61,480 bases of DNA from Virgibacillus_O xinjiangensis (GCF_042643145.1 NZ_JBHRSA010000044.1:1-61480); one strand, 5' to 3'. Positions 16,001-25,395 are shown, counted from the first letter of the stretch. Notes: generated from the letters alone by a model not told the origin. A program made the numbers and translations.

Positions 16001-16020
16001 GCATAGGTCCTGCCCTATGC
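16001..16020 (-). other. second hairpin in the rpsK-rpoA spacer
   Basis: GCATAGG and CCTATGC pair around a short loop, about 55 nt after the rpsK stop. There is no T run. Together with the 15904 hairpin it makes this spacer structured, unlike the tight spacers elsewhere in the cluster. Confidence 0.4.
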
Positions 16021-16073
16021 TTTCAGCCATCATAACCCATTATAGACAGGGTGACAAATTATATACGGTACAA

Positions 16074-16463
<390 letters not shown>

Positions 16464-16485
16464 TGATTAGCTTACCTCCTTCACT

Positions 16486-16851
16486 TTATTTCTTTTTGTT
16501 AGCCATTGTCTTACGAGGACCTTTACGTGTACGTGAATTGTTTTTAGTCTTCTGCCCACGAACCGGCAGACCTCGGCGGTGACGTACACCTCTGTATGAG
16601 CCGATCTCAATCAAACGCTTGATGTTCAATGAAGTTTCACGGCGAAGATCACCTTCTACTGTGTATTCATCCATTGCCTTACGGATTCTAGAAAGTTCGT
16701 CTTCAGTCAGATCACGAACACGAGTGTCCTCAGAAACGCCTGCTTCTTTAAGGATTTCCTGTGCGGTGGATTTTCCAATTCCATAGATATATGTCATGGA
16801 AATAACTACGCGTTTGTCACGAGGAATATCTATACCTGCAATACGTGCCAT
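16486..16851 (-). CDS. rpsM: 30S ribosomal protein S13
   Basis: 121 residues, beginning MARIAGIDIPRDKRVVI and ending in the basic tail KTMANKKK. The RGLPVRGQKTKNN segment reaches the P-site tRNA in known structures. AGGAGG precedes the ATG. It follows rpmJ by 21 nt. Confidence 0.98.
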   Translation of the reverse strand: MARIAGIDIPRDKRVVISMTYIYGIGKSTAQEILKEAGVSEDTRVRDLTEDELSRIRKAMDEYTVEGDLRRETSLNIKRLIEIGSYRGVRHRRGLPVRGQKTKNNSRTRKGPRKTMANKKK

Positions 16852-16872
16852 CGATCAATGCACCTCCTGTTT

Positions 16873-16986
16873 TTAGCCTTGTTTTTGCTTGTGTTTAGGG
16901 TTGTCGCAAATCACCATTACTTTACCCTTACGCTTGATTACTTTGCATTTCTCGCAAATTGGTTTTACAGATGCTCTTACTTTCAT
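16873..16986 (-). CDS. rpmJ: 50S ribosomal protein L36
   Basis: A 37-residue protein read directly from the sequence: it starts MKVRASVKPICEKCKVI and ends KHKQKQG. The zinc ligands (CEKC, a later Cys and a His) are all present, so it is the zinc-containing C+ form. AGGAGG lies upstream of the ATG. It stands between infA and rpsM as in all Bacillus. Confidence 0.97.
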   Translation of the reverse strand: MKVRASVKPICEKCKVIKRKGKVMVICDNPKHKQKQG

Positions 16987-17017
16987 CTTCGTTACCTCCT
17001 TTTATATCGGAGCTCTC

Positions 17018-17236
17018 TTATTTATAACGGTACGTAATTCGCCCTCTTGTCAAATCATACGGAGAAAGTTCAACCGTTACTTTATCGCCTGGAAGAATGC
17101 GGATGAAATGCATACGAATTTTCCCGGACACATGGGCCAGGACCGTATGGCCATTTTCAAGTTCTACTTTGAACATCGCATTCGGCAATGTATCCGTTAC
17201 GGTTCCTTCCACTTCAATTACATCGTCTTTCGCCAT
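17018..17236 (-). CDS. infA: translation initiation factor IF-1
   Basis: 72 residues, the universal length, beginning MAKDDVIEVEGTVTDTLPNAMF: an S1-like OB fold that binds the A site of the 30S subunit during initiation. The ATG has AAGGGAG upstream. The start overlaps the end of the KOW-protein gene by 23 nt, giving translational coupling. Confidence 0.98.
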   Translation of the reverse strand: MAKDDVIEVEGTVTDTLPNAMFKVELENGHTVLAHVSGKIRMHFIRILPGDKVTVELSPYDLTRGRITYRYK

Positions 17237-17552
17237 CGTGTTGATCTCCCTTCTTCAAATCAGTCACAACCTCATCTGCAAATTTAGCTATGGCATAACG
17301 CAGCTTGCCATTTGTGACACGACCAGTTTCCAGAAGGCTGTTTTGGACTTCAGGGGATGTATAATCCATTAACTCAATATGACTGATATTCTTCTTTTTC
17401 GGCCGGTCATATTTACGTTTTTCCCCATCTGCAAGCAGAACATACCGATCATCGACGACTTTTATGATTATCGCGTATTGGCCCGCTTCCCGTCCTTGCA
17501 TAATACGAACAACTTGACCTATTAGCGGAATCGAATCATCTTCGTTCAACAA
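17214..17552 (-). CDS. KOW-domain RNA-binding protein, YbzG/L14e-like
   Basis: 112 residues with an N-terminal KOW-type motif (IGQVVRIMQGREAGQYAII) and a basic PKKKNISHIE segment, typical of small RNA-binding proteins encoded just before infA in Bacillus. It likely binds rRNA or ribosomes; the function is not established. The start is TTG with AAGGTGA upstream and is the weakest part of the call. The map gene that usually precedes it is absent. Confidence 0.8.
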   Translation of the reverse strand: MLNEDDSIPLIGQVVRIMQGREAGQYAIIIKVVDDRYVLLADGEKRKYDRPKKKNISHIELMDYTSPEVQNSLLETGRVTNGKLRYAIAKFADEVVTDLKKGDQHDGERRCN

Positions 17553-17725
17553 CGATCACCTTCAATTAGGCTATAGTAGTGACTACCTCTTCCAGAAAAG
17601 GGGTGAGAACTTAAATCATGTGCCACTTAAACTAAACAACACGTGAATCATAACTACTACGATACCAAGCATCTCTTACTCAGCAGGGTTCCACCCGTAT
17701 CGTGCCCTCAAATACAGTCAATAGC

Positions 17726-18370
17726 TTATTTTTCAATGATACTTTGAATATCCCGGAATACTTCATCAATCTCACGATCTCCGTCTACCGTAACAAGATA
17801 TCCAAGATCTTGGTAAAAGTTCAACAATGGTTGCGCCTGCTCGATATTAACAGCTAGACGATTTTTAACCGTTTCTGGTTTATCATCATCACGTTGGATC
17901 AGAGCAGAACCATCTTTGTCACAAATACCTTCCTCTTTTGGAGGATTATACTGTACATGGTAAGTAGCTCCGCATGTTGGACAAACTCTGCGACCAGTTA
18001 AGCGCTCCACTAATTTTTCTTCCGGTACATCCACATGCAGTACATAGTCAATGCTGCTTCCCATGTCCTGCATCAGATTTTGAAGGCTTTCCGCCTGAGC
18101 AATGGTTCTAGGGAACCCATCAAGCAGGAAACCGTTCTTGCAGTCATCTTTGCTTAAGCGTTCTTTGACAATGCCTATCGTGACCTCATCGGGAACCAAT
18201 GCCCCCTGGTCCATATACTCTTTTGCTTTTTTACCTAGGTCTGTGCCTTCTTTAATTGCTAGACGAAACATATCTCCTGTAGAAATATGAGGGATGTTAT
18301 AATTTTCATTTATCTTCTCTGCCTGTGTACCTTTACCGGCACCAGGAAGACCCATCAAAATCAAGTTCAA
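17726..18370 (-). CDS. adk: adenylate kinase
   Basis: 214 residues. P-loop GLPGAGKGTQ at the N-terminus, a LID domain with Zn ligands (CPTCGATYH, later Cys and Asp in GICDKDGSALI), and DGFPRT. It interconverts ATP + AMP and 2 ADP. It lies 33 nt after secY as in the Bacillus spc operon. Confidence 0.98.
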   Translation of the reverse strand: MNLILMGLPGAGKGTQAEKINENYNIPHISTGDMFRLAIKEGTDLGKKAKEYMDQGALVPDEVTIGIVKERLSKDDCKNGFLLDGFPRTIAQAESLQNLMQDMGSSIDYVLHVDVPEEKLVERLTGRRVCPTCGATYHVQYNPPKEEGICDKDGSALIQRDDDKPETVKNRLAVNIEQAQPLLNFYQDLGYLVTVDGDREIDEVFRDIQSIIEK

Positions 18371-18403
18371 CTAATTTCCCCTCGCTCTCATTGGCAGCCG
18401 GGT

Positions 18404-19696
18404 TTACTTTATGAACCCTTTGTAGTGGCGTTTTACCAACTGACTTTCCAATTGTTTCATGGTAGTCAGGGCAACTCCGACAACAATCAGTAAACTAGTG
18501 CCGCCGATTTGTACTGCAGTCGGCAGGTTTGCAATACTGCCCAGTACTATAGGAAGAACAGAAACTGCCGCTAGGAATAGTGATCCTACAAAAGTCAGTC
18601 GATACATGACTCTTGTCAAGTAAGTCTCCGTATTCTGGCCGGGACGTATCCCCGGAATATAGCCGCCCTGTTTCTGCAGGTTTTCAGCCATCTGCTCAGG
18701 ATTGACCTGGACAAATGTATAGAAATAGGTGAAAGCAATAATCAATGCTACATAAACCACCATACCAACAGGCTGTGTATAGTCAAAGATATATTGGATG
18801 GTAGAGGCTGCCTGACTGCCCTCAAAGAAACTCGCAATGGTAGTCGGCGCCATAATGAATGCAATCGCAAAGATTACCGGGATAACACCTGCAGCGTTCA
18901 CTTTGAGTGGTAAATGGGTGGATTGCCCCCCGACTGGAGACCGATTCACTAGTTTTTTTGCATATTGGATAGGTATTTTACGCAATGCTTCATTCACAAA
19001 GACAACACCAACTGTAACGGCGATAACAACTAGTGCAATCAACGTGACAATAACAATATTGATGAACAATTCATCACCAGGATTAACGAAATACTGGCTA
19101 TATAATTGACCAATACCATTCGGCACTGCAGCAACAATACCTGCAAAGATCAAGATTGAAATTCCGTTTCCAACACCATGCGCTGTAATTTGTTCCCCCA
19201 GCCACATCAGGAATGCTGTACCACTGGTAAGTACAATGGCAATAAGCAAGAATTTCCCTACGCCAGGATCTTCAATCAACATACCTCCAGCCATGGCATT
19301 GAAGCCGATGGACATTGCAATAGCCTGGATGAAAGCTAGCACGACTGTAGCATAACGTGTAATCTGCGCTATCTTCTTCCGGCCCACCTCACCTTGCTTT
19401 TTCAACTCAGCAAGTTTAGGCACAACATCCATCTGCAATAACTGCATGATGATGGAGGCAGTGATATATGGCATGATCCCCATGGCAAAAATGGAGAAGT
19501 TTTGTAAAGCTCCTCCACCAAAAGTATCAAGAAAACCGAAAACATTTTGCTGGTTCATAAAATCAATTGCATCTCTGTCGGTATATGGGACTGGAATGAA
19601 AGTGCCCAATCGAAATACAATCAACATTAATAAAGTGAAAATAATTTTCTGTCTGATGTCTTTTACGCGCATAAAATTGGAGATCGTACGGAACAT
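18404..19696 (-). CDS. secY: preprotein translocase subunit SecY
   Basis: 430 residues with ten expected membrane helices. Plug and family blocks such as TFIPVPYTDRDAIDF, VGRKKIAQITRY and GIRPGQNTETYLTRVMYR are present. It is the channel subunit of SecYEG; secE is also in this window. Its start codon overlaps the rplO stop by one base. Confidence 0.99.
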   Translation of the reverse strand: MFRTISNFMRVKDIRQKIIFTLLMLIVFRLGTFIPVPYTDRDAIDFMNQQNVFGFLDTFGGGALQNFSIFAMGIMPYITASIIMQLLQMDVVPKLAELKKQGEVGRKKIAQITRYATVVLAFIQAIAMSIGFNAMAGGMLIEDPGVGKFLLIAIVLTSGTAFLMWLGEQITAHGVGNGISILIFAGIVAAVPNGIGQLYSQYFVNPGDELFINIVIVTLIALVVIAVTVGVVFVNEALRKIPIQYAKKLVNRSPVGGQSTHLPLKVNAAGVIPVIFAIAFIMAPTTIASFFEGSQAASTIQYIFDYTQPVGMVVYVALIIAFTYFYTFVQVNPEQMAENLQKQGGYIPGIRPGQNTETYLTRVMYRLTFVGSLFLAAVSVLPIVLGSIANLPTAVQIGGTSLLIVVGVALTTMKQLESQLVKRHYKGFIK

Positions 19697-20136
19697 TAGA
19701 TCACCTCAGTTTGACCGCCCGCTGCTTCGATAGCTTCTTTAGCTGAAGCAGAGAACTTGTGAGCTTTTACTGTAAGTTTCTTCTCAACAGTGCCGTTGCC
19801 CAGTACTTTGATACCGACTTTTTGCTTACTTACGACACCTTCTTCCAGTAATAACTCAGGTGTGACTTCTGTGCCGTCTTCAAAACGATTCAATGCATCC
19901 AAGTTTACAATAGCAAATTCTTTGCGGTGGATATTTGTGAATCCTCGTTTTGGAAGTCTCTGGTACAATGGCATTTGGCCACCCTCGAAACCTGGACGAG
20001 TACCTCCGCCTGAACGTGCTTTCTGCCCTTTATGTCCTCTGCCGGAAGTTTTACCATTCCCGGATGACATACCGCGGCCAACACGATTTCTGTTTTTGCG
20101 AGTACCTTCTGATGCCTTCAATTCATGAAGTTTCAT
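19696..20136 (-). CDS. rplO: 50S ribosomal protein L15
   Basis: 146 residues opening MKLHELKASEGTRKNRNRVG, with the glycine-rich SGNGKTSGRGHKGQKAR extension typical of L15. It is a late assembly protein of the large subunit. Confidence 0.98.
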   Translation of the reverse strand: MKLHELKASEGTRKNRNRVGRGMSSGNGKTSGRGHKGQKARSGGGTRPGFEGGQMPLYQRLPKRGFTNIHRKEFAIVNLDALNRFEDGTEVTPELLLEEGVVSKQKVGIKVLGNGTVEKKLTVKAHKFSASAKEAIEAAGGQTEVI

Positions 20137-20166
20137 GCGAGCACCTCCTTATCGCTAGATTATTTA

Positions 20167-20349
20167 TTATACTTCTTTAACCGTGATCAGGTGGGATACT
20201 TTATCGACCATACCGCGTACAGCAGGTGTATCTTCAAGTACCACTGATTGACGGATTTTCTTAAGACCTAAAGCTTCAACAGTTTTACGCTGTTTATCTT
20301 TTCCACCAATAACACTGCGTGTGAGGGTGATTTCTAATTGTTTAGACAT
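20167..20349 (-). CDS. rpmD: 50S ribosomal protein L30
   Basis: 60 residues, MSKQLEITLTRSVIGGKDKQ, full length for bacterial L30. It sits between rpsE and rplO in standard spc order. Confidence 0.97.
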   Translation of the reverse strand: MSKQLEITLTRSVIGGKDKQRKTVEALGLKKIRQSVVLEDTPAVRGMVDKVSHLITVKEV

Positions 20350-20365
20350 AATTCTTCCCTCCTTA

Positions 20366-20869
20366 TTATCCTAACAGTTCTTCGACAGACTTTCCACGTA
20401 GTTTCGCTACGTCCTCTGCACGTTTCAGATTTGTCAGTCCGTTTAATGTTGCGCGAATCATATTGATTGGTGTATTGGATCCAAGTGATTTCGTAAGGAT
20501 GTCACCGACACCAGCCAATTCAAGAATTGCACGGACAGGTCCACCGGAGATAACACCAGTACCTTCCATTGCTGGTTTCAGCAATACATTACCGGAACCA
20601 TAGCGACCGTGGATTTCATGTGGAATGGTTGTTCCTACAATCGGTACTGTGATCAAATTCTTCTTCGCATCATCAACTGCTTTTTTGATTGCTTCTGGTA
20701 CTTCCTGTGCTTTCCCTGTACCAAAACCTACATGGCCATTCTTATCACCGACAACTACTAAGGCTGCAAAGCGGAAACGACGTCCACCTTTTACTACCTT
20801 TGCAACACGGTTGACCGTAACAACACGCTCTTCAAGATCTAATTTGTTCGGATCGATGTTTGTACTCAT
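20366..20869 (-). CDS. rpsE: 30S ribosomal protein S5
   Basis: 167 residues. The N-terminal dsRNA-binding-like block (RVAKVVKGGRRFRFAALVVVGD) and GHVGFGTGKAQEVPEAI are intact. The loop VVKGGRR, where spectinomycin-resistance changes occur, looks wild type. Confidence 0.98.
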   Translation of the reverse strand: MSTNIDPNKLDLEERVVTVNRVAKVVKGGRRFRFAALVVVGDKNGHVGFGTGKAQEVPEAIKKAVDDAKKNLITVPIVGTTIPHEIHGRYGSGNVLLKPAMEGTGVISGGPVRAILELAGVGDILTKSLGSNTPINMIRATLNGLTNLKRAEDVAKLRGKSVEELLG

Positions 20870-20890
20870 CTAGGGGTTCCCTCCTTTATC

Positions 20891-21253
20891 TTAAAATTCC
20901 AGTCCTGCCTCGCGAGCAGCATCTGCCAATGCTTTTACACGTCCATGATAAAGGTAGCCTCCGCGATCGAATACAACTGATTTATAACCTTTATCCTGGG
21001 CACGTTTAGCAATCAATTCTCCTACTTGTACAGCAGCTTCTACATTGCCCGTTGCTTCCACGTTCAATTCATTATCGTTGGTTGAAGCACTAGCAACAGT
21101 AACACCATTGTTATCATCGATTAGCTGTGCGTAGATGTGTTTATTTGAACGGTATACATTCAAACGAGGGCGTTCTGCTGTGCCGAATAGACTTTTCCGT
21201 ACACGTTGATGCCTTCTCTTACGTGTAATGTTCTTGTCAGGTTTTGTGATCAT
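20891..21253 (-). CDS. rplR: 50S ribosomal protein L18
   Basis: 120 residues with FDRGGYLYHGRVKALADAAREAGL at the C-terminus (cited in part). L18 binds 5S rRNA in the central protuberance. Standard place between rplF and rpsE. Confidence 0.98.
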   Translation of the reverse strand: MITKPDKNITRKRRHQRVRKSLFGTAERPRLNVYRSNKHIYAQLIDDNNGVTVASASTNDNELNVEATGNVEAAVQVGELIAKRAQDKGYKSVVFDRGGYLYHGRVKALADAAREAGLEF

Positions 21254-21285
21254 CTAGCTCACTCCTTTCTGCTCCCTAACTCACT

Positions 21286-21822
21286 TTACTTAGCAGTCTT
21301 ACCTTCTTTACGACGTACATATTCGTCTTGGTATCTGATACCTTTGCCTTTGTAAGGCTCCGGTGGGCGGATTGCTCTAATGTTGGATGCGACAGCACCA
21401 ACAAGTTCTTTGTCAATTCCCTTCACGACGATCTGTGTGTTTTTAGGAACTTCGATATCAATACCTTCAATCGGATCCAATTCAACAGGATGTGAGTAAC
21501 CGGCATTGATTACTGTTTTATCCCCTTGTTTCTGGGCACGATACCCGACACCGATGATCTCAAGGGATTTTTCAAAACCTTTGTGTACACCCACTACCAT
21601 GTTGTTGATCAGACTGCGGGTAGTACCGTGCAATGCACGATGATCTTTATGGTCGCTTGGACGCTCAAGTGTAATGATATTATCTTCAATGTTTACTTTG
21701 ATATCTTGGTGGAAATCTCTTGATAATTCCCCTTTTGGTCCTTTTACAGTAACCTTGGTACCGTCAAGCTTCACTTCGACGCCTTCAGGGATTTCAATTG
21801 GTTTTAGTCCTATACGAGACAT
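21286..21822 (-). CDS. rplF: 50S ribosomal protein L6
   Basis: 178 residues from the ATG with AGGAGG 8 nt upstream; an in-frame GTG three codons earlier overlaps the Shine-Dalgarno site. MSRIGLKPIEIPEGV and the C-terminal EPYKGKGIRYQDEYVRRKEGK are typical. L6 lies near the sarcin-ricin loop. Confidence 0.98.
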   Translation of the reverse strand: MSRIGLKPIEIPEGVEVKLDGTKVTVKGPKGELSRDFHQDIKVNIEDNIITLERPSDHKDHRALHGTTRSLINNMVVGVHKGFEKSLEIIGVGYRAQKQGDKTVINAGYSHPVELDPIEGIDIEVPKNTQIVVKGIDKELVGAVASNIRAIRPPEPYKGKGIRYQDEYVRRKEGKTAK

Positions 21823-21851
21823 TCCATGCACCTCCTATCTAGAAAAGTTAA

Positions 21852-22250
21852 TTACCAAACGTATGCTAGTACTTCGCCGCCAACAGCTTGAGAACGAGCT
21901 TCTCTATCAGAAAGCACTCCGTTGGATGTTGAGACGATAGCAATTCCTAAACCGTTAAGTACACGCGGTACTTCCGTTGCTTTAGCATAAACGCGGAGTC
22001 CAGGTTTACTGATGCGTTTGATGCCGGTGATAACACGTTCGTCATTTGAGCCGTATTTAAGGAAAATACGCAGAACACCTTGTTTGTTGTCCTCAACAAA
22101 TTCAAAATCAGAAATGAAACCTTCACGTTTGAGGATATCAGCGATTTCTTGTTTCATTTTTGAAGCAGGAAGCTCCAATTTTTCATGACGTACCATGTTA
22201 GCATTACGAATACGAGTCAGCATATCTGCGATCGGATCTGTCATAACCAT
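21852..22250 (-). CDS. rpsH: 30S ribosomal protein S8
   Basis: 132 residues, starting MVMTDPIADMLTRIRNA as in Bacillus, ending GGEVLAYVW. S8 is a primary 16S rRNA binder and the usual regulator of spc operons. AAGGAGG precedes the ATG. Confidence 0.98.
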   Translation of the reverse strand: MVMTDPIADMLTRIRNANMVRHEKLELPASKMKQEIADILKREGFISDFEFVEDNKQGVLRIFLKYGSNDERVITGIKRISKPGLRVYAKATEVPRVLNGLGIAIVSTSNGVLSDREARSQAVGGEVLAYVW

Positions 22251-22279
22251 TACTCATTACCTCCTTCCCGAATCGGGGT

Positions 22280-22465
22280 TTACCAGCTTGCTTTTTTGAC
22301 ACCAGGAATTTGACCTTTATAGGCAAGTTCACGGAAACAAATACGGCATAGTTTAAATTTACGGATTACTGAATGTGGACGGCCACAGCGTTCACAACGT
22401 GTATATTCACGTACTTGATACTTTTGTGGACGCTTTTGCTTCGCAATCATTGATTTCTTAGCCAC
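22280..22465 (-). CDS. rpsN: 30S ribosomal protein S14, zinc type
   Basis: 61 residues, the short type Z form. Four zinc ligands are visible as CERC and CRIC. Zinc-independent S14 paralogs are encoded elsewhere in many Bacillaceae; none is here. Confidence 0.98.
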   Translation of the reverse strand: MAKKSMIAKQKRPQKYQVREYTRCERCGRPHSVIRKFKLCRICFRELAYKGQIPGVKKASW

Positions 22466-22494
22466 AATTTTCCCTCCTTCTATTAGCTCTTAGC

Positions 22495-23034
22495 TTATTT
22501 TTGGAAAGGCATGCCTAGCTGAGCCAAAAGTTCACGTGCTTCTTCATCAGTATTGGAGCTTGTTACGATAACAATATCCATACCACGCACTTTACTTACT
22601 TTGTCATAGTTAATTTCCGGGAAAATCAATTGCTCTTTAACACCCAGCGTATAGTTGCCACGGCCATCAAAAGCTTTTTTAGAGATACCGCGGAAGTCAC
22701 GTACACGAGGCAGTGAAACAGCGATCAGTTTTTGAAGGAATTCGTACATACGCTCACCACGGAGTGTAACTTTGGCGCCGATTGGCATTCCCTCACGAAG
22801 GCGGAACCCAGCGATGGATTTCTTCGCACGAGTAACCATAGGCTTTTGACCAGAAATTAATGCAAGCTCTTCTACGGCATCATCCAATGCTTTGGAATTT
22901 TGTACTGCATCACCCACACCCATATTGATTACAATCTTTTCAAGGCCAGGTACCTGCATAACAGAATCATAGTTGAATTTATTCATTAGAGATGGTGTAA
23001 TTTCATCTTGGTATTTTTGTTTAAGTTCATTCAT
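22495..23034 (-). CDS. rplE: 50S ribosomal protein L5
   Basis: 179 residues (MNELKQKYQDEITPSLM...). An ATG one codon upstream is equally possible. Block KIVINMGVGDAVQNSKALD is typical. L5 binds 5S rRNA and contacts P-site tRNA. Confidence 0.98.
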   Translation of the reverse strand: MNELKQKYQDEITPSLMNKFNYDSVMQVPGLEKIVINMGVGDAVQNSKALDDAVEELALISGQKPMVTRAKKSIAGFRLREGMPIGAKVTLRGERMYEFLQKLIAVSLPRVRDFRGISKKAFDGRGNYTLGVKEQLIFPEINYDKVSKVRGMDIVIVTSSNTDEEARELLAQLGMPFQK

Positions 23035-23060
23035 CATGTCGCCCTCCTTTCGTCGCTAAA

Positions 23061-23372
23061 TTAATTATCTAAAGCTTCACCGGATTTTTTAGCGATACGG
23101 ACTTTCTTTCCATCACGTACTTCATACCCAACACGAGTTGGTTCACCGGATTTTGGATCTATCGGCATTACATTAGATACATGGATTGGACCTTCGATGT
23201 CGAGGATTCCACCCTGCGGATTATCCTGGGAAGGCTTCGCGTGTTTCTTGATCATGTTGACACCTTCTACAAGAACACGTTCCTTCTTCGGATAAGCTTC
23301 TAAGATAACGCCCTCTTTACCACGGTCTTTGCCGGATAAAACTTTGACTTTATCACCTTTTTTAACATGCAT
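23061..23372 (-). CDS. rplX: 50S ribosomal protein L24
   Basis: 103 residues from MHVKKGDKVKVLSGKDRG (KOW motif); AAGGAGG precedes this ATG, and the longer reading frame upstream is not family-like. L24 initiates 50S assembly. Confidence 0.98.
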   Translation of the reverse strand: MHVKKGDKVKVLSGKDRGKEGVILEAYPKKERVLVEGVNMIKKHAKPSQDNPQGGILDIEGPIHVSNVMPIDPKSGEPTRVGYEVRDGKKVRIAKKSGEALDN

Positions 23373-23405
23373 GCTTGACGCACCTCCTTGACAGGTTTCT
23401 ATCAC

Positions 23406-23774
23406 TTATAAAACTTCTGGAGCTAGAGATACGATTTTCATGAACTTTGCATCGCGCAATTCACGTGCGACTGGCCCAAAGATACGAGTTCCTCTTGGAC
23501 TTTTATCGTCACGAACGATTACCGCTGCATTTTCATCAAAACGAATGTATGACCCGTCTTTACGGCGTGCACCAGATTTAGAACGTACAATTACTGCTTT
23601 TACAACATCGCCTTTTTTGACAACGCCTCCTGGTGTTGCTTGTTTCACCGTACAAACAACTACATCACCAATATTAGCAGTTTTACGTCCGGATCCGCCT
23701 AATACTTTAATGGCCAATACTTCACGAGCACCAGAGTTATCTGCAACTTTCAATCGAGTCTCTTGTTGAATCAT
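23406..23774 (-). CDS. rplN: 50S ribosomal protein L14
   Basis: 122 residues, MIQQETRLKVADNSGAREV to VSLAPEVL, full length. L14 forms part of the subunit interface. Standard spc order between rpsQ and rplX. Confidence 0.98.
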   Translation of the reverse strand: MIQQETRLKVADNSGAREVLAIKVLGGSGRKTANIGDVVVCTVKQATPGGVVKKGDVVKAVIVRSKSGARRKDGSYIRFDENAAVIVRDDKSPRGTRIFGPVARELRDAKFMKIVSLAPEVL

Positions 23775-23817
23775 AACACTGTGACCTCCCTTCGGATACC
23801 TTCCGAGCGAACTTTAT

Positions 23818-24081
23818 TTATATGATTACCGCTTCTTCTACAACTTCTACCAGACGGAAGCGCTTAGTAGCTGACAGCGGGCGGGTTTCCATGATGCTGA
23901 CAATGTCGCCAGTTTTTGCTTGATTGTTTTCATCATGCGCCTTGAATTTCTTTGAATACTTAACACGTTTTCCGTACAGCTTATGAAACTTGTATGTTTC
24001 AACCAATACAGTGATTGTTTTATCCATTTTGTCAGATACAACACGACCTGTATATACTTTACGATTATTACGTTCAGTCAT
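23818..24081 (-). CDS. rpsQ: 30S ribosomal protein S17
   Basis: 87 residues; GRVVSDKMDKTITVLVE and ETRPLSATKRFRLVEVVE are typical. A primary 16S rRNA-binding OB-fold protein. Confidence 0.98.
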   Translation of the reverse strand: MTERNNRKVYTGRVVSDKMDKTITVLVETYKFHKLYGKRVKYSKKFKAHDENNQAKTGDIVSIMETRPLSATKRFRLVEVVEEAVII

Positions 24082-24106
24082 ATGAGGCTAGCCTCCTCTC
24101 TAGGAA

Positions 24107-24307
24107 TCAGTTATTTACACTTAGTTCGCGTTGACGCGCAACAGTTTTCATGCGGGCAATTGTCTTTCTTACTTCACGGATACGTGCAGTGTTTTCCAAT
24201 TGGCCGGTTGCAAGTTGAAAGCGTAAATTAAAAAGTTCTTCTTTCAAAGATTTAACTTTTTGTTCAATTTCGGCAGTGGTTAGTTCTCTGATTTCATTAG
24301 CCTTCAT
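24107..24307 (-). CDS. rpmC: 50S ribosomal protein L29
   Basis: 66 residues from MKANEIRELTTAEIEQK. The start lies 11 nt inside the end of rplP, the usual coupling. An ATG eight codons upstream is not family-like. L29 sits near the exit tunnel, where signal recognition particle and trigger factor dock. Confidence 0.97.
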   Translation of the reverse strand: MKANEIRELTTAEIEQKVKSLKEELFNLRFQLATGQLENTARIREVRKTIARMKTVARQRELSVNN

Positions 24308-24731
24308 TGATTTCACCACCAATTTCTTCACGTTTTACAAATTTAGTTTTAACCGGCAGCTTATGTGAGGCAAGACGTAACGCTTCACGCGCAACTTCCT
24401 CGGGCACACCTGCAATCTCAAACATAATTTTTCCTGGTTTTACTACTGCTACCCATCCCTCAGGAGCACCTTTACCGGAACCCATGCGGACTTCTAGGGG
24501 TTTAGCAGTATATGGTTTGTCTGGAAAGATTTTGATCCAAACTTTACCGCCACGTTTCATGTAACGAGTCATTGCAATACGGGCAGCCTCGATTTGACGG
24601 CTTGTGATCCAAGAAGCTTCTGTAGCTTGAAGACCATATTCCCCAAATGCTACTGTTCTGCCACCTTTAGCTTGGCCTCTCATTTTTCCACGATGTTGTC
24701 TACGATATTTAACACGTTTAGGCATTAACAT
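24297..24731 (-). CDS. rplP: 50S ribosomal protein L16
   Basis: 144 residues from MLMPKRVKYRRQHRGKMRG, the Bacillus start. The upstream extension in this frame is not family-like. L16 shapes the A-site region of the 50S. Confidence 0.98.
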   Translation of the reverse strand: MLMPKRVKYRRQHRGKMRGQAKGGRTVAFGEYGLQATEASWITSRQIEAARIAMTRYMKRGGKVWIKIFPDKPYTAKPLEVRMGSGKGAPEGWVAVVKPGKIMFEIAGVPEEVAREALRLASHKLPVKTKFVKREEIGGEINEG

Positions 24732-24750
24732 AATGCATCTGCCCCCTTCC

Positions 24751-25392
24751 TTATTTGTTAGGTTTGCTTGGAAGGACTTCCCCACGATAGATCCACACTT
24801 TGACACCTAACTTACCATAAGTTGTGTCTGCTTCTGCTGTGCCATAGTCGATGTCGGCACGCAGTGTGTGAAGTGGTACAGTTCCTTCGCTGTAATGTTC
24901 AGCACGAGCGATGTCTGCTCCGCCAAGACGTCCGGATACCATAGTTTTAATACCTTTCGCGCCACCACGCATTGCACGTTGAATGGTTTGCTTCTGAGCA
25001 CGACGGAAAGAAATACGGTTTTCCAACTGACGAGCGATATTTTCAGCAACAAGTGTTGCGTCAAGATCAACTTTCTTGATTTCAACAATATTAATGTGTA
25101 CACGTTTGCCTGTAAGGCTGTTCAACGCTTTACGAAGTGCTTCCACCTCGGAACCGCCTTTACCGATTACCATACCTGGCTTACCAGTATGAATGGTAAT
25201 GTTTACACGGTTTGCTGCACGTTCAATGTCGATGGAAGAAACAGCAGCTGTACGCAAACGGTTTTCAAGATATTCTCTGATTTTAATATCTTCATGCAGC
25301 AAGTCTGCATAGTCTTTGCCGGCATACCATTTTGACTCCCAGTCTTTGATGATGCCAACGCGAAGACCCGTTGGATTAACTTTTTGACCCAC
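24751..25392 (-). CDS. rpsC: 30S ribosomal protein S3
   Basis: 213 residues, opening MGQKVNPTGLRVGIIKDWES. The KH domain GXXG motif is visible (VIGKGGSEVEAL). S3 lines the mRNA entry and takes part in mRNA unwinding. Confidence 0.98.
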   Translation of the reverse strand: MGQKVNPTGLRVGIIKDWESKWYAGKDYADLLHEDIKIREYLENRLRTAAVSSIDIERAANRVNITIHTGKPGMVIGKGGSEVEALRKALNSLTGKRVHINIVEIKKVDLDATLVAENIARQLENRISFRRAQKQTIQRAMRGGAKGIKTMVSGRLGGADIARAEHYSEGTVPLHTLRADIDYGTAEADTTYGKLGVKVWIYRGEVLPSKPNK

Positions 25393-25395
25393 TGA

